DNA from: Streptomyces sp. NBC_00249
GTDB lineage: Bacteria; Actinomycetota; Actinomycetes; Streptomycetales; Streptomycetaceae
Direction of reading: 5' to 3'
Length of the DNA stretch: 64,000 bases
Assembly (NCBI RefSeq): GCF_026342355.1
Contig: NZ_JAPEMV010000002.1
Span: 248,001 to 312,000, forward strand
Under the pieces are notes generated by a model. That model saw only the letters and a program-made list of their open reading frames with translations. It was not told the DNA's origin and did no database searches. This document shows positions 48,547 through 56,330 of the stretch, piece by piece; position 1 is the stretch's first letter; each line of letters begins with the position of its first letter. Both the position numbers and the translations under genes were made by a program.

Positions 48547-48800
48547 TGGGTCCACCCCTTCTTGGTGCTTGTTGACCGGCTCAGGGTAGCCGCACCGCGG
48601 ACGGCTCCGTCCCGCGGGTCCCGTTCGGCCGGCAGAAAGAAATGTAATTACCGGTCCGTAACACGGAAGCGATAATTCCGGCCAACAATTCCGCCTCCCA
48701 CTTGTCACGCTCCGGCATCACGGCATAACGTACCGACATTGCCGCCACACCAGGAGCGCAGGGCTCCCAGGGACAAGCGGCAACAAGGGCGATCACATAG
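48547..48800. promoter_or_regulatory. Divergent control region of the EF-hand and cyclodipeptide genes
   Basis: This 254-base gap has a markedly AT-richer core (about 48630-48700). It contains a near-palindrome, TTACCGGTCCGTAA, at 48648-48661. No gene is seen. Promoters for both flanking genes should lie here. Confidence 0.35.
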
Positions 48801-49550
48801 GTGACGATCACAGCTGACGCATCATTCGAAGTTCTGCCCTTCACCCGCACCTGCCGCCATATCTGGGAAGACGGCGACCATGTGCTCATCGGAGTGAGTC
48901 CTGGCAACAGCTACTTCAGCTCCGAGCGCATATCCAGTCTCTCCCGATGGGCCACGACCCGCTTCGCGCAGGTCGACTTCGTCTACGCAGACCTCCACGT
49001 CGACCGGATGTTCGCCGCCTTCGGCTACACCGTCGAGCATGCGGAGAAGCGAGCGGCGAAGGAGATCAAGGCGGTCCGGAGAAGGATTCTCAAAGGCGTG
49101 GAGGAATCAGGGCCTCCGCACGCCGAGATCCGCGTGAGGGCACTTTCGGAGTTCCAGACGAACCCCGTCTACCAACTCCTGCACCGACGCGTCCTCCATT
49201 TCCTCGAAACCGATGACGTATTCCGCAAGGGATGCGAGGAAATGGCCCTCCACTTTGTCGGCTCGAAGTTGCCGGAGGGTGAATCCATCACGGACGCGCA
49301 GTTGCAGGTCTGTTTCGATTACATGGCGGCCGAGCTGCCGTTCTTCATCGACACCCCGAGCATTCTCGACGTGCCGTCCTCGGTGGCGGCCTACCACGTC
49401 AAGATGCCCATGACGGACGTCCTCTTCGCCCGGGGCGGTGGCCTGCGCGCGACCCGCAACCAGGCGTACGCCGTCGTGCGCCCCGAGGCCGCCGCCGCAC
49501 ACAGCACCGCACCCACCGAAAGGACCGTCGATGAGCGTCGAGCAGCTTGA
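48801..49550 (+). CDS. Cyclodipeptide synthase, NYH subfamily
   Basis: The 249-residue enzyme uses two aminoacyl-tRNAs to make a cyclic dipeptide. Catalytic Ser33 and Asn36 are in GVSPGNSYFS; Tyr174 and Glu178 are in FDYMAAELPFF; Tyr198-His199 are in AAYHVKMP. With a constant shift of four these equal Ser37, Asn40, Tyr178, Glu182, Tyr202 and His203 of AlbC, placing it in the NYH subfamily. From memory it is close to the cyclo(Tyr-Tyr) synthase Rv2275 of M. tuberculosis (FVYADLHVDRM, FIDTPSILDVPSS, GLRATRNQ). It overlaps the P450 gene by 20 bases. The start is GTG 48801. Confidence 0.93.
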   Translation: MTITADASFEVLPFTRTCRHIWEDGDHVLIGVSPGNSYFSSERISSLSRWATTRFAQVDFVYADLHVDRMFAAFGYTVEHAEKRAAKEIKAVRRRILKGVEESGPPHAEIRVRALSEFQTNPVYQLLHRRVLHFLETDDVFRKGCEEMALHFVGSKLPEGESITDAQLQVCFDYMAAELPFFIDTPSILDVPSSVAAYHVKMPMTDVLFARGGGLRATRNQAYAVVRPEAAAAHSTAPTERTVDERRAA

Positions 49551-50772
49551 GGGCCTGGAGAGCGGGGAGTCTCAGCCCCTCCTCGACTTCCCGCTCTCGC
49601 GGCGCGGAGACGTACTGCCCGAGGAGTGCTCCTGGCTGCGCGAGAAGACCCCCGTCGCCAAGGTCCGTACCCTCACCGGGGACCCGGCCTGGCTGGTGAG
49701 CAGCTACGCGCTGGCCAAGCAGGTGCTGGAGGACGAGCGGTTCAGCCTGAAGGACACCGCGAACGCCGGGGTGCCCCGCCAGTACGCGCTGACGATCCCG
49801 CCCGAGGTCGTCAACAACATGGGCAACATCAACAGCGCCGGCCTGCGCAACGCGGTCATGAAGGCGCTCAACCCCCGCCAGAAGGGGCTCCAGGACTGGC
49901 TGCGCGCCAAGGCCGGGGAACTGATCGACCGGCTCGTCGCGGAGGGCGGCCCGGCCGACCTGCGCGCCGGTTACGCCGACCCCTTCTCGGCGGCGCTGCA
50001 CTGCCAGGTGCTGGCCGTGCCCTTCGAGGACTGGCGCCGTCTGATGTCGGGTCTGGACGTCGCGTTCATGACCGCCCGCGAGCCGTTCGCCGACTCGGCG
50101 CTCAACTGGTACAAGGACGTCGGCTACTTCACCGACCAGCTGAAGGCGCAGCTGGCGCTGCCGGCCGAGGAGCGTACGGGGCTCCTCGGCAAGTTCGCCG
50201 AGCTGAAGGAGGCCGACCCCGAGTCGGCCCACCTGACGGACGAGATGTTCGCGACCGTCGCCGTCTCGCTGTTCGGGGCGGGCGCGGTCTCCACGTCCGC
50301 GTTCCTGGTCCTCGCGGTCCTGGCCCTGCTGCAGAAGCCCGAGCTCGTCGGGTACCTGCGCCGGCACCCGGAGCGCATGGGCAAGGCCGTCGACGAACTG
50401 CTGCGCTGGAACCTGTCCGTGGGTGACGGCCTGCCGCGCATCGCGATGGCGGACGTCCAGGTCGGTGACGTGCTGGTCAAGGAGGGCGAGCTGGTGCTCG
50501 TCCTGCTGGAGGGGGCCAACTTCGATCCGGAGGCCTTCGAGCGGCCGGACGAGCTGGACCTGGAGCGGGACAGCCCCAACGCCAACCTCGCCTTCGGCGC
50601 CGGCCGGCACTTCTGCCCGGCCTCCGCGCTGGGCCGGGCCCACGCCGAGATCGCGCTGGAGGTGCTGGTCGAGCGGCTGCCCGAGCTGCGCCTCGCGGTG
50701 CCGGCGGAGAACCTCGTGTGGCGGACGGGGTTCATCAAGCGGCTGCCCGAGCGGCTGCCCGTCGCCTGGTAG
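49531..50772 (+). CDS. CYP121-like cytochrome P450 (cyclodipeptide-tailoring)
   Basis: The 413-residue P450 has its heme cysteine at Cys362 in FGAGRHFCPASALGR. Helix I reads FGAGAVSTSAF, where Ser254 replaces the usual threonine, as Ser237 does in CYP121A1 of M. tuberculosis. The segments LVLVLLEGANFDPE and AVPAENLVWRT, and the end RLPERLPVAW, also match CYP121 as I remember it. CYP121 joins the two rings of cyclo(Tyr-Tyr) to give mycocyclosin. Here the residues aligned with Gln385 and Arg386, which line its substrate site, are Ile402 and Lys403. AAAGGA precedes the ATG, inside the upstream gene. Confidence 0.93.
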   Translation: MSVEQLEGLESGESQPLLDFPLSRRGDVLPEECSWLREKTPVAKVRTLTGDPAWLVSSYALAKQVLEDERFSLKDTANAGVPRQYALTIPPEVVNNMGNINSAGLRNAVMKALNPRQKGLQDWLRAKAGELIDRLVAEGGPADLRAGYADPFSAALHCQVLAVPFEDWRRLMSGLDVAFMTAREPFADSALNWYKDVGYFTDQLKAQLALPAEERTGLLGKFAELKEADPESAHLTDEMFATVAVSLFGAGAVSTSAFLVLAVLALLQKPELVGYLRRHPERMGKAVDELLRWNLSVGDGLPRIAMADVQVGDVLVKEGELVLVLLEGANFDPEAFERPDELDLERDSPNANLAFGAGRHFCPASALGRAHAEIALEVLVERLPELRLAVPAENLVWRTGFIKRLPERLPVAW

Positions 50773-50790
50773 CGGCGGCCACTGAGACCG

Positions 50791-50823
50791 GTGTCCCGGG
50801 AGCTGTGCGAGCTCCCGGGGCAC
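50791..50823 (+). terminator. Terminator after the P450 gene
   Basis: CCCGGGAGCT and AGCTCCCGGG pair perfectly with a GTGCG loop; outer GTG and CAC extend the stem past one mismatch. Confidence 0.85.
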
Positions 50824-50846
50824 TGTCGTGTCCGTACGCAAGGCCC

Positions 50847-51011
50847 CTAGTGCTGTGGCCGGAAAGGTTTGCCGGGTCGCGGTGTCCGGTGCGGTACATC
50901 GCAAGGCGGAGGGCCACGACTCGTACTGGACGTACCGTCGTGGTCCGACAACGCCGCGAGGTGCCGTGCCGGGCGCCGCGACCCGGTGAGCCTTTCCGGT
51001 CACAGCACTAG
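50847..51011. mobile_element. Palindromic MITE, 165 bp
   Basis: The element is almost one long imperfect palindrome. Its ends are CTAGTGCTGTG (50847-50857) and CACAGCACTAG (51001-51011), and similarity continues inward: GCCGGAAAGGTTTGCCGGG against the complement of CCCGGTGAGCCTTTCCGGT, then GGCCACGACTCGTACTGGAC in the centre. It has no gene. Reading the ends as GTGCTGTG...CACAGCAC flanked by TA fits an IS630-type element inserted at a TA. The right TA is part of the stop codon of the neighbouring lipoprotein gene. Confidence 0.85.
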
Positions 51012-52195
51012 CGGAAGATGCCGGTGTGGCCGAGCGAGTAGCGGCCGGGCTGCGGGTACACGGCGAGGCCGTGGGGGCCGCCGCCGACCGGGATCTTCGC
51101 CAGCTGCTTGCCGGTGACGGTGTCGATGGCGTAGACCTCGGAGTTGTAGCGGCCGGACAGCCACAGCACCTGGCCGTCGGCGGAGACGCCGCCCATGTCG
51201 GGGCTGCCGCCCTCCGGGAGCTCCCACTTCTTGGTGAGCTTGTTCTGCTTGAAGTCGAAGACCGAGACGGTCCCCTCGCCCCGGTTGGAGACGTACATCT
51301 CCCGGGAGTCGCGGCTGACGTACAGGCCGTGGCAGCCCTTGCCGGTGGGCAGCAGTTTGGGGACGTCGAACGTGTCCCCGCTGAGCACCCACATGCCGTG
51401 CGCCATCATGTCCGCGACGTAGAAGGTCTTTCCGTCCGGGGAGATCTTGACGTCCTGCGGCATGGCCCCTTCGAAGGGGAGTTTCTGCTGGCCGACGATC
51501 TCCATCTTCTCGGTGTCGACCTTGAGCAGTTCACCGGAGAACTCGCAGCTGACGATGAAGTAGCGGCCGTCCGCGGAGAAGTCCGCGTGATTGACGCCGA
51601 AACAGGTCACCGGGACGGTTTTCACGCGGTTCATGGTGTGCGGATCACGGAAGACGAGTTCGCGGTCCATGGAGGCCATCACGACCGCGTACTTCCCGTT
51701 GGGCGTGAAGTACAGGTTGTACGGGTCGTGCACTTCCACGGGTTCGCCGGCCTCGCCCGTGGCCGGGTTGATCGGGGTGAGGGTGTGGCCGCGGTTGTTG
51801 TTGACCCACAGGGTCTTCATGTCCCAGGAGGGCACCACGTGCTGGGGCTGGACGCCGACGGGGATGGTGTCGATGACCTTGTAGGTGGCCGGGTCGATGA
51901 CGGACACCGTGTTGGAGTTGGTGTTCGGTACGTAGACCCGCGACGGGAAGTCCTTGACCACCGGGGAGAGCTTGTTCGGCCGGTCGGCGGCGTAGACGTC
52001 GTTCGGGTCGAGCAGCGGCGGCATCCCGGCCAGTCCCGGCGGGGCGGCCGGTACGGCCTTGGCCGGGCGGGCGGGGCCCTTGGAGCCGAGTGCCTCGGGC
52101 TCGCCCTTCCCGCCGGATCCGCAGCCCGCCAGGGCGGCGAGGACCAGTCCGGCGAAGAGCGCGGCGGCCTTGGATGGAAGGCGGTTCCTGTTCAT
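51008..52195 (-). CDS. YncE-like beta-propeller lipoprotein
   Basis: The 395-residue lipoprotein has the lipobox LAALAGC (Cys25), a Pro/Ala linker, and a seven-bladed YVTN/YncE propeller. Repeats show as RVYVPNTNSNTVSVIDPATY, KTFYVADMMAHGMWVL, EMYVSNRGEGTVSVFD and QVLWLSGRYNSEVYAIDT. Such proteins bind ligands outside the membrane; some resemble nitrite reductase or surface-layer propellers without heme. The stop TAG coincides with the edge of the MITE. Its start overlaps the stop of the deacetylase-like gene (ATGA), so they form an operon. Confidence 0.9.
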   Translation of the reverse strand: MNRNRLPSKAAALFAGLVLAALAGCGSGGKGEPEALGSKGPARPAKAVPAAPPGLAGMPPLLDPNDVYAADRPNKLSPVVKDFPSRVYVPNTNSNTVSVIDPATYKVIDTIPVGVQPQHVVPSWDMKTLWVNNNRGHTLTPINPATGEAGEPVEVHDPYNLYFTPNGKYAVVMASMDRELVFRDPHTMNRVKTVPVTCFGVNHADFSADGRYFIVSCEFSGELLKVDTEKMEIVGQQKLPFEGAMPQDVKISPDGKTFYVADMMAHGMWVLSGDTFDVPKLLPTGKGCHGLYVSRDSREMYVSNRGEGTVSVFDFKQNKLTKKWELPEGGSPDMGGVSADGQVLWLSGRYNSEVYAIDTVTGKQLAKIPVGGGPHGLAVYPQPGRYSLGHTGIFR

Positions 52196-52971
52196 GAGGT
52201 CAGCAGCTCCGTGGTGGTCACCGCGCGCAGCTTCCGGCGCGCGAGTTCTTCGAGGAGGGGCGGCATCGCGTCGACCGTGTCCGCGTAGCCGAAGTGCAGG
52301 CTCACCACCGATCCGCCCTGGATCGTCCCGGTGACGTTGCGGATGACGGCCGCGGCGCCGGGCGAGGTGAAGTCGAGGGAGTCCACGTCGTACGAGAGGA
52401 CGTGCGGGTAGCCCGCCCGCTGGGCCAGCGTCCGCACCAGCGGGGTGGCGTACTGGGCCTGCGAGGGGCGGAACCAGGTGCCGATCGAGCCGGTGAGGCG
52501 CTTGAGGCGCTGGGCGCAGCCGGTGATCTCGGCGTAGGCCTCGGCCTCGGGCAGGTCGTTGACGGCGAGGTGGCGCTGGGTGTGGTTGCCGAGTTCGTGG
52601 CCGCCGTCCAGGACGCGGCGGGCCATGTCGGGGTGGGCGTCGAGCCAGGTGCCGATGGCCAGTACGGTGACCCGCGCGCCGGCCCGTTCCGCCTCGGCGA
52701 GTACGGCGCGGGCGACGGCGGGGTCGCCGTTGCCGTGGAAGGTGAGGGCGACGGCGGGGCGCTCGCGCGGGCCGTGCCCGATCTCCGCGGGCTGTCCCGC
52801 GAAGCGGCGGGGCGCGGGGGCCGGGCCCGCCGGTGCCGGCTCGGCCCGGACCGGCGTGGCGGGGGCGGCGGGGGCGGCGGCGGTCCGGTCCGTGCCGCAG
52901 GCGGCGGTGAGGCCGACGGCGGCGGCTGCGCCCGCGCGCAGGACCGTGCGGCGGCCTGGTGGTGAGAACAC
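52192..52971 (-). CDS. Polysaccharide deacetylase-like Tat lipoprotein with altered motif 1
   Basis: The 259-residue protein begins with a twin-arginine signal, GRRTVLRAGAAAAVGLTAAC, which ends in a lipobox. A NodB-type domain follows. Motif 2 is intact (GNHTQRH, metal histidines), motif 4 is DVDSLDF and motif 5 is VVSLHFG. Motif 1, normally TFDDG, reads TFHGNGD, so the catalytic-base and metal aspartates are missing. It may be an inactive binder or use other ligands. GTG 52971 gives a standard Tat peptide; TTG 52998 is possible. It is co-transcribed with the YncE-like gene. Confidence 0.85.
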   Translation of the reverse strand: MFSPPGRRTVLRAGAAAAVGLTAACGTDRTAAAPAAPATPVRAEPAPAGPAPAPRRFAGQPAEIGHGPRERPAVALTFHGNGDPAVARAVLAEAERAGARVTVLAIGTWLDAHPDMARRVLDGGHELGNHTQRHLAVNDLPEAEAYAEITGCAQRLKRLTGSIGTWFRPSQAQYATPLVRTLAQRAGYPHVLSYDVDSLDFTSPGAAAVIRNVTGTIQGGSVVSLHFGYADTVDAMPPLLEELARRKLRAVTTTELLTS

Positions 52972-52998
52972 CTGCCCATTTAAGAGGCGGACGGCCAA

Positions 52999-53371
52999 GA
53001 AGATAACGATTGACCCAATTCGGGACCTTTGCGGCCCCGGCCTGCGGGGCCGTCTGTTCGCCCTCCGGTCAACGATTCACACAGAGCGTTCGATATTTAT
53101 TCATGGAATACGAGGTGAGTGGTCCACCTCACCTAGGATTTAGGTGGAAACTCTTACGATATGCACACTTATGTCCGAGTAGGGACTTTTGGCGTTCGGC
53201 CCCTCGTCTGCCATAGTCGGAACCACGGCTTCCCTTTGACCCGAGCGAAGTCCTCCGCCGAGGATCACACACCCCATCGATCCTCGGCGCACCCATGAAA
53301 CCCCCGCAGCGCCCCATCACGGCGACAGGGGGTTTCTGGCTTTCCGGGACCGGACCGGACCGCGCACGGCA
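52999..53371. other. Intergenic region, AT-richer, with hairpins
   Basis: I see no gene in these 373 bases. On the left are the promoter sequences of the deacetylase-like operon. On the right are two stems following the ATPase gene: CGCCGAGGATC with GATCCTCGGCG (53256-53289, 11 bp, 12-base loop) and AAACCCCC with GGGGGTTT (53298-53335). A CCACCT...AGGTGG repeat lies near 53130-53150. Confidence 0.5.
53256..53289 (-). terminator. Hairpin downstream of the ATPase gene
   Basis: A perfect 11-bp stem with a 12-base loop lies 83 bases after the minus-strand stop at 53372. Confidence 0.6.
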
Positions 53372-53875
53372 CTAGCGGTCGGCGACCCGCATCTCGAACC
53401 AGGTGATCTTGCCGCGCGGCAGCAGGTCCGCACCCCAGCGGTCGGAGAGCTTGTCGACGAGGAAGAGCCCCCGGCCCGTGGTGTCCAGCTCGTGCACCGG
53501 CATCAGACACGGCAGTCCGCGCGACGGATCGCGCACCTCGACCCGGATCCATCCGCGCCGGCGCAGCATCCGTAAGCCGAAGGAGCGGGCCCCGGTGTGG
53601 CGTACGGCGTTGCCGACGAGCTCCGACACCAGCAGCACCGCGTGTTCGGCGATCTGCGGGGACAGGCCCCAGAACCGGATCACCACGCTCTGGGTCAGCC
53701 GGCGGGCCGTGCTCGCGGATTCCGGCATCGAGGGCAGTGTCACCTCCGCCTCGGCCGGGTTCCCGTACAACTCCAGCGCCTTGAGGCCCTGTTCGTCCTC
53801 GACCGCCGCCGTGAGCCGCACGGCAGAAGCGCTGCTGCGCTGCCGCGGCTGTTCCACACCCTCCACGCCCGCCAT
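53372..53875 (-). CDS. Anti-sigma/HATPase-type ATP-binding protein
   Basis: The 167-residue protein is a single GHKL ATPase domain. The N box is LVSELVGNAVRHTGARS and the G1 region is DTTGRGLFLVDKLSDRWGAD. It is of the same class as the ATPase at 8400-8909 but stands alone, without an XRE or DUF397 neighbour. A regulatory role through binding or phosphorylating an anti-sigma antagonist is possible. The ATG is at 53875. Confidence 0.88.
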   Translation of the reverse strand: MAGVEGVEQPRQRSSASAVRLTAAVEDEQGLKALELYGNPAEAEVTLPSMPESASTARRLTQSVVIRFWGLSPQIAEHAVLLVSELVGNAVRHTGARSFGLRMLRRRGWIRVEVRDPSRGLPCLMPVHELDTTGRGLFLVDKLSDRWGADLLPRGKITWFEMRVADR

Positions 53876-53925
53876 GCACCCATCATGGACGGCCGGTGCG
53901 CCCGTCCGGGCCGTTCCGCAGGAAT

Positions 53926-53958
53926 CCGCCCCCCGGAATCAGTGATTCCGGGGGGCGG
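53926..53958 (-). terminator. 15-bp terminator of the enoyl-CoA hydratase gene
   Basis: CCGCCCCCCGGAATC and GATTCCGGGGGGCGG pair perfectly with the loop AGT. It is 158 bases after the hydratase stop on the minus strand. Confidence 0.75.
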
Positions 53959-54115
53959 TCGTGGCATATGCGCAGGGCAACCGGACCCCTGCGGGACCAC
54001 CCTGACCTGCGGTGACGTTCCGCTGCAAGGTGATCACCGTGAGTGGATCACCGTCTCTCCTTAAGGTCCCCTTAAGGCCTGGCTAATCCACCCCCAGGGA
54101 TCACCCCCGGGAAGG

Positions 54116-54883
54116 TCAGAGGAACTTGGCCTTGCCCGGGCCCTCCTCGACGAAGCTGCGCATGCCGCGCTCCCGGTCCTCGGTGGCGAACAGCCCCGCG
54201 AACCAGTTGCGTTCGATGGTCAGGCCGGTGTCGATGTCCGCCTCCAGGCCCGCGTCCACGCACTCCTTGGCGGCGCGCAGCGCGATCGCCGGCCCCTGCG
54301 CGAGCTTCGCGGCCCAGGCGTGCGCCTGCTCGTACACCTCGGCGGCGGGCACGATCCGGTCCACCAGCCCGAGGGTGAGGGCCTCTTCGGCCTTGACCAT
54401 CCGGCCGGTGAAGATCAGGTCCTTGGCCTTGGAGGGGCCGATCAGCCGGGACAGCCGCTGGGTGCCGCCCGCGCCCGGGATCAGGCCGAGCAGGATCTCG
54501 GGCTGGCCGAGCTTGGCGTTGTCGGCGGCGATCCGGTAGTCGGCGCACAGCGCGAGCTCGCAGCCGCCGCCGAGGGCGTAGCCGGTGATGGCGGCGACGA
54601 CGGGCTTGGGGATCCGGGCGACGGCGGTGAAGGCGTCCTGGAGCGCGCGGGACCGGGCGATCATCGCCGCGTGGTCCATGGTCTGCATCTCCTTGATGTC
54701 CGCGCCGGCCGCGAACACCTTCTCGCCGCCGTAGACGACCACCGCGCGCACGTCGGCGCGTTCGGTGGCCTCCACCGCGAGCTCGCGCAGCCGGTCCTGG
54801 GTGGCGATGTCCAGGGCGTTCATGGGCGGCCGGTCCAGCAGCAGGGTGGCCACGCCTTCGGAGACTTCGAGAGTGAGGGTCAT
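54116..54883 (-). CDS. Enoyl-CoA hydratase/isomerase family protein
   Basis: The 255-residue crotonase-fold enzyme shows the oxyanion-hole region FAAGADIKEM and ALGGGCEL. Glu109 and Glu129 (PEILLGLIPGAGGTQRL) are the two catalytic acids of true hydratases. It should hydrate trans-2-enoyl-CoA in fatty-acid degradation. It is monocistronic, with hairpins on both sides. Confidence 0.93.
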   Translation of the reverse strand: MTLTLEVSEGVATLLLDRPPMNALDIATQDRLRELAVEATERADVRAVVVYGGEKVFAAGADIKEMQTMDHAAMIARSRALQDAFTAVARIPKPVVAAITGYALGGGCELALCADYRIAADNAKLGQPEILLGLIPGAGGTQRLSRLIGPSKAKDLIFTGRMVKAEEALTLGLVDRIVPAAEVYEQAHAWAAKLAQGPAIALRAAKECVDAGLEADIDTGLTIERNWFAGLFATEDRERGMRSFVEEGPGKAKFL

Positions 54884-54912
54884 ACCGGGAAGGTTAGCGC
54901 CGGTTAACCCGA

Positions 54913-54949
54913 GGTGGCCCGGTGCTGTGGGTCACAGCACCGGGCCACC
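54913..54949 (-). terminator. 17-bp terminator of the L,D-transpeptidase gene
   Basis: GGTGGCCCGGTGCTGTG and CACAGCACCGGGCCACC are exact complements with loop GGT, 22 bases after the stop at 54971. Confidence 0.88.
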
Positions 54950-54970
54950 CGGACTACGTTCGAGGGACCG

Positions 54971-56218
54971 TTACTTCGTCCACTCCGCCCAGTCCATGTT
55001 CCAGCCGTTGAGGCCGTTGTCCGGGGCGATCTGCTTGTCCTTGGAGTTCTTCACGACCACCACGTCGCCGATCAGCGACTCGTTGAAGAACCAGGCGGCC
55101 GGGGTGCTGTCGTCACCGGCGCCCCGCTCGTCCTGGAGGCCGACGCAGCCGTGGCTGACGTTCTCGGAGCCGAAGGTGCTGGAGGCCGCCCAGTAGTTGC
55201 CGTGGACGAAGGTGCCCGACTGCGACAGGCGCATCGCGTGCGGGACGTCGGAGATGTCGTACTCGCCGCCGAAGCCGACGGTGGCGCCGTTCATCCGGGT
55301 CACCTTGTACTTCTCGCTGATGACCATCTGCCCGTTGTAGGTGGTCGTCGAGGGGGCGCCCGCCGTGATCGGGATGTCCTTGAGGACCTGGCCGTCGCGG
55401 ACGACCTGCATGGTGTGGGCGCTCGCGTCGACCGTGGTGACCTGCGAGCGGCCGACGGTGAAGGTGACCGTACGGGTCTGCTTGCCGTAGACGCCGGGAC
55501 GGCCCTCGACCCCGTCCAGTGCCAGCCTCACGGTGACCTTGGTGCCCGCGGCCCAGTACTTCTCGGGGCGGAAGTCGAGGCGGTCGTTGCCGAACCAGTG
55601 GCCCTCGACCGGCACCGACGGCTCCGTGGTGACGGTGATGGCCTTCTCGACGCCCTCGGTGTTGGTGATGCCGCGGGTGAAGTTGATGGAGACCGGCATG
55701 CCCACGCCGACGGTCGTACCGTCCTCGGGCGTGTAGTGGCCCACGAAGGTGTTCTGCGGGGTGAGGGTGGTGAAGGTGGTGTCCTTGGCGGACTCCCGGC
55801 CGGCCTCGTCCTTGGCGACCGCGTGCACCTTGTACTCGGTGGCGGAGGCCAGGTGACGGGCGGGCTCCCAGCTCGCGCCGTCGGCGGCCAGCTTGCCGTC
55901 CACCGCGTTGCCCTTGGTGTCGGCGACCGTCACCGTGGTGAGCTTGCCGCCACTGCTGGTGATCTTCAGGACGCCGCTCGTCGCGACCTCCTTGGACCCG
56001 TCGTCCGGCTTGACGCTGACCACGGCCTTGGACGCCTCGGTGCCGGTCTTCGCGCCGCCACCGCCGCCCTTCGCGCCGTCGTTCGCGCCGCCGCCCCCGG
56101 CGTTGCCCCCGCCGCTGCACGCGCTGGTCAGCAGCAGGGCCGCCCCCAGCAGAAGGGCCGGCAGGCCGGTGCGGACGCGGCCGCGTATCGGCTGCAGGTT
56201 CACTCGTGTTCTCCCCAT
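54971..56218 (-). CDS. L,D-transpeptidase lipoprotein with Ig-like domains (copy A)
   Basis: The 415-residue lipoprotein has lipobox LTSAC, a Gly/Lys-rich linker, two Ig-like domains (about 60-250) and a YkuD catalytic domain. Catalytic Cys358 is in SHGCVGLQDERG, with the histidine in GTFVHGNYW. It forms 3-3 cross-links in peptidoglycan outside the membrane. ATG 56218 has GGGGGAC upstream. It is a close paralogue of the protein at 59510-60754 (both have VGHWFGNERLDFRP-like and YDIPDVPHAMRL-like stretches). Confidence 0.94.
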   Translation of the reverse strand: MGRTRVNLQPIRGRVRTGLPALLLGAALLLTSACSGGGNAGGGGANDGAKGGGGGAKTGTEASKAVVSVKPDDGSKEVATSGVLKITSSGGKLTTVTVADTKGNAVDGKLAADGASWEPARHLASATEYKVHAVAKDEAGRESAKDTTFTTLTPQNTFVGHYTPEDGTTVGVGMPVSINFTRGITNTEGVEKAITVTTEPSVPVEGHWFGNDRLDFRPEKYWAAGTKVTVRLALDGVEGRPGVYGKQTRTVTFTVGRSQVTTVDASAHTMQVVRDGQVLKDIPITAGAPSTTTYNGQMVISEKYKVTRMNGATVGFGGEYDISDVPHAMRLSQSGTFVHGNYWAASSTFGSENVSHGCVGLQDERGAGDDSTPAAWFFNESLIGDVVVVKNSKDKQIAPDNGLNGWNMDWAEWTK

Positions 56219-56330
56219 GTCCCCCGCGCGCGGACAGTCGCGCGCTTGTCGACAGGAAATCACACGGGGAGATGACGAATAGGCACAGTCGTGTCACCGT
56301 TCCGTCCCAAGTGCCCGGGCGGTCGGCGTG

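Noticed and set aside
53010..53216. Small plus-strand gene of 68 codons upstream of the ATPase terminator
   Set aside because: No ribosome site, no family resemblance, and composition that does not look coding.
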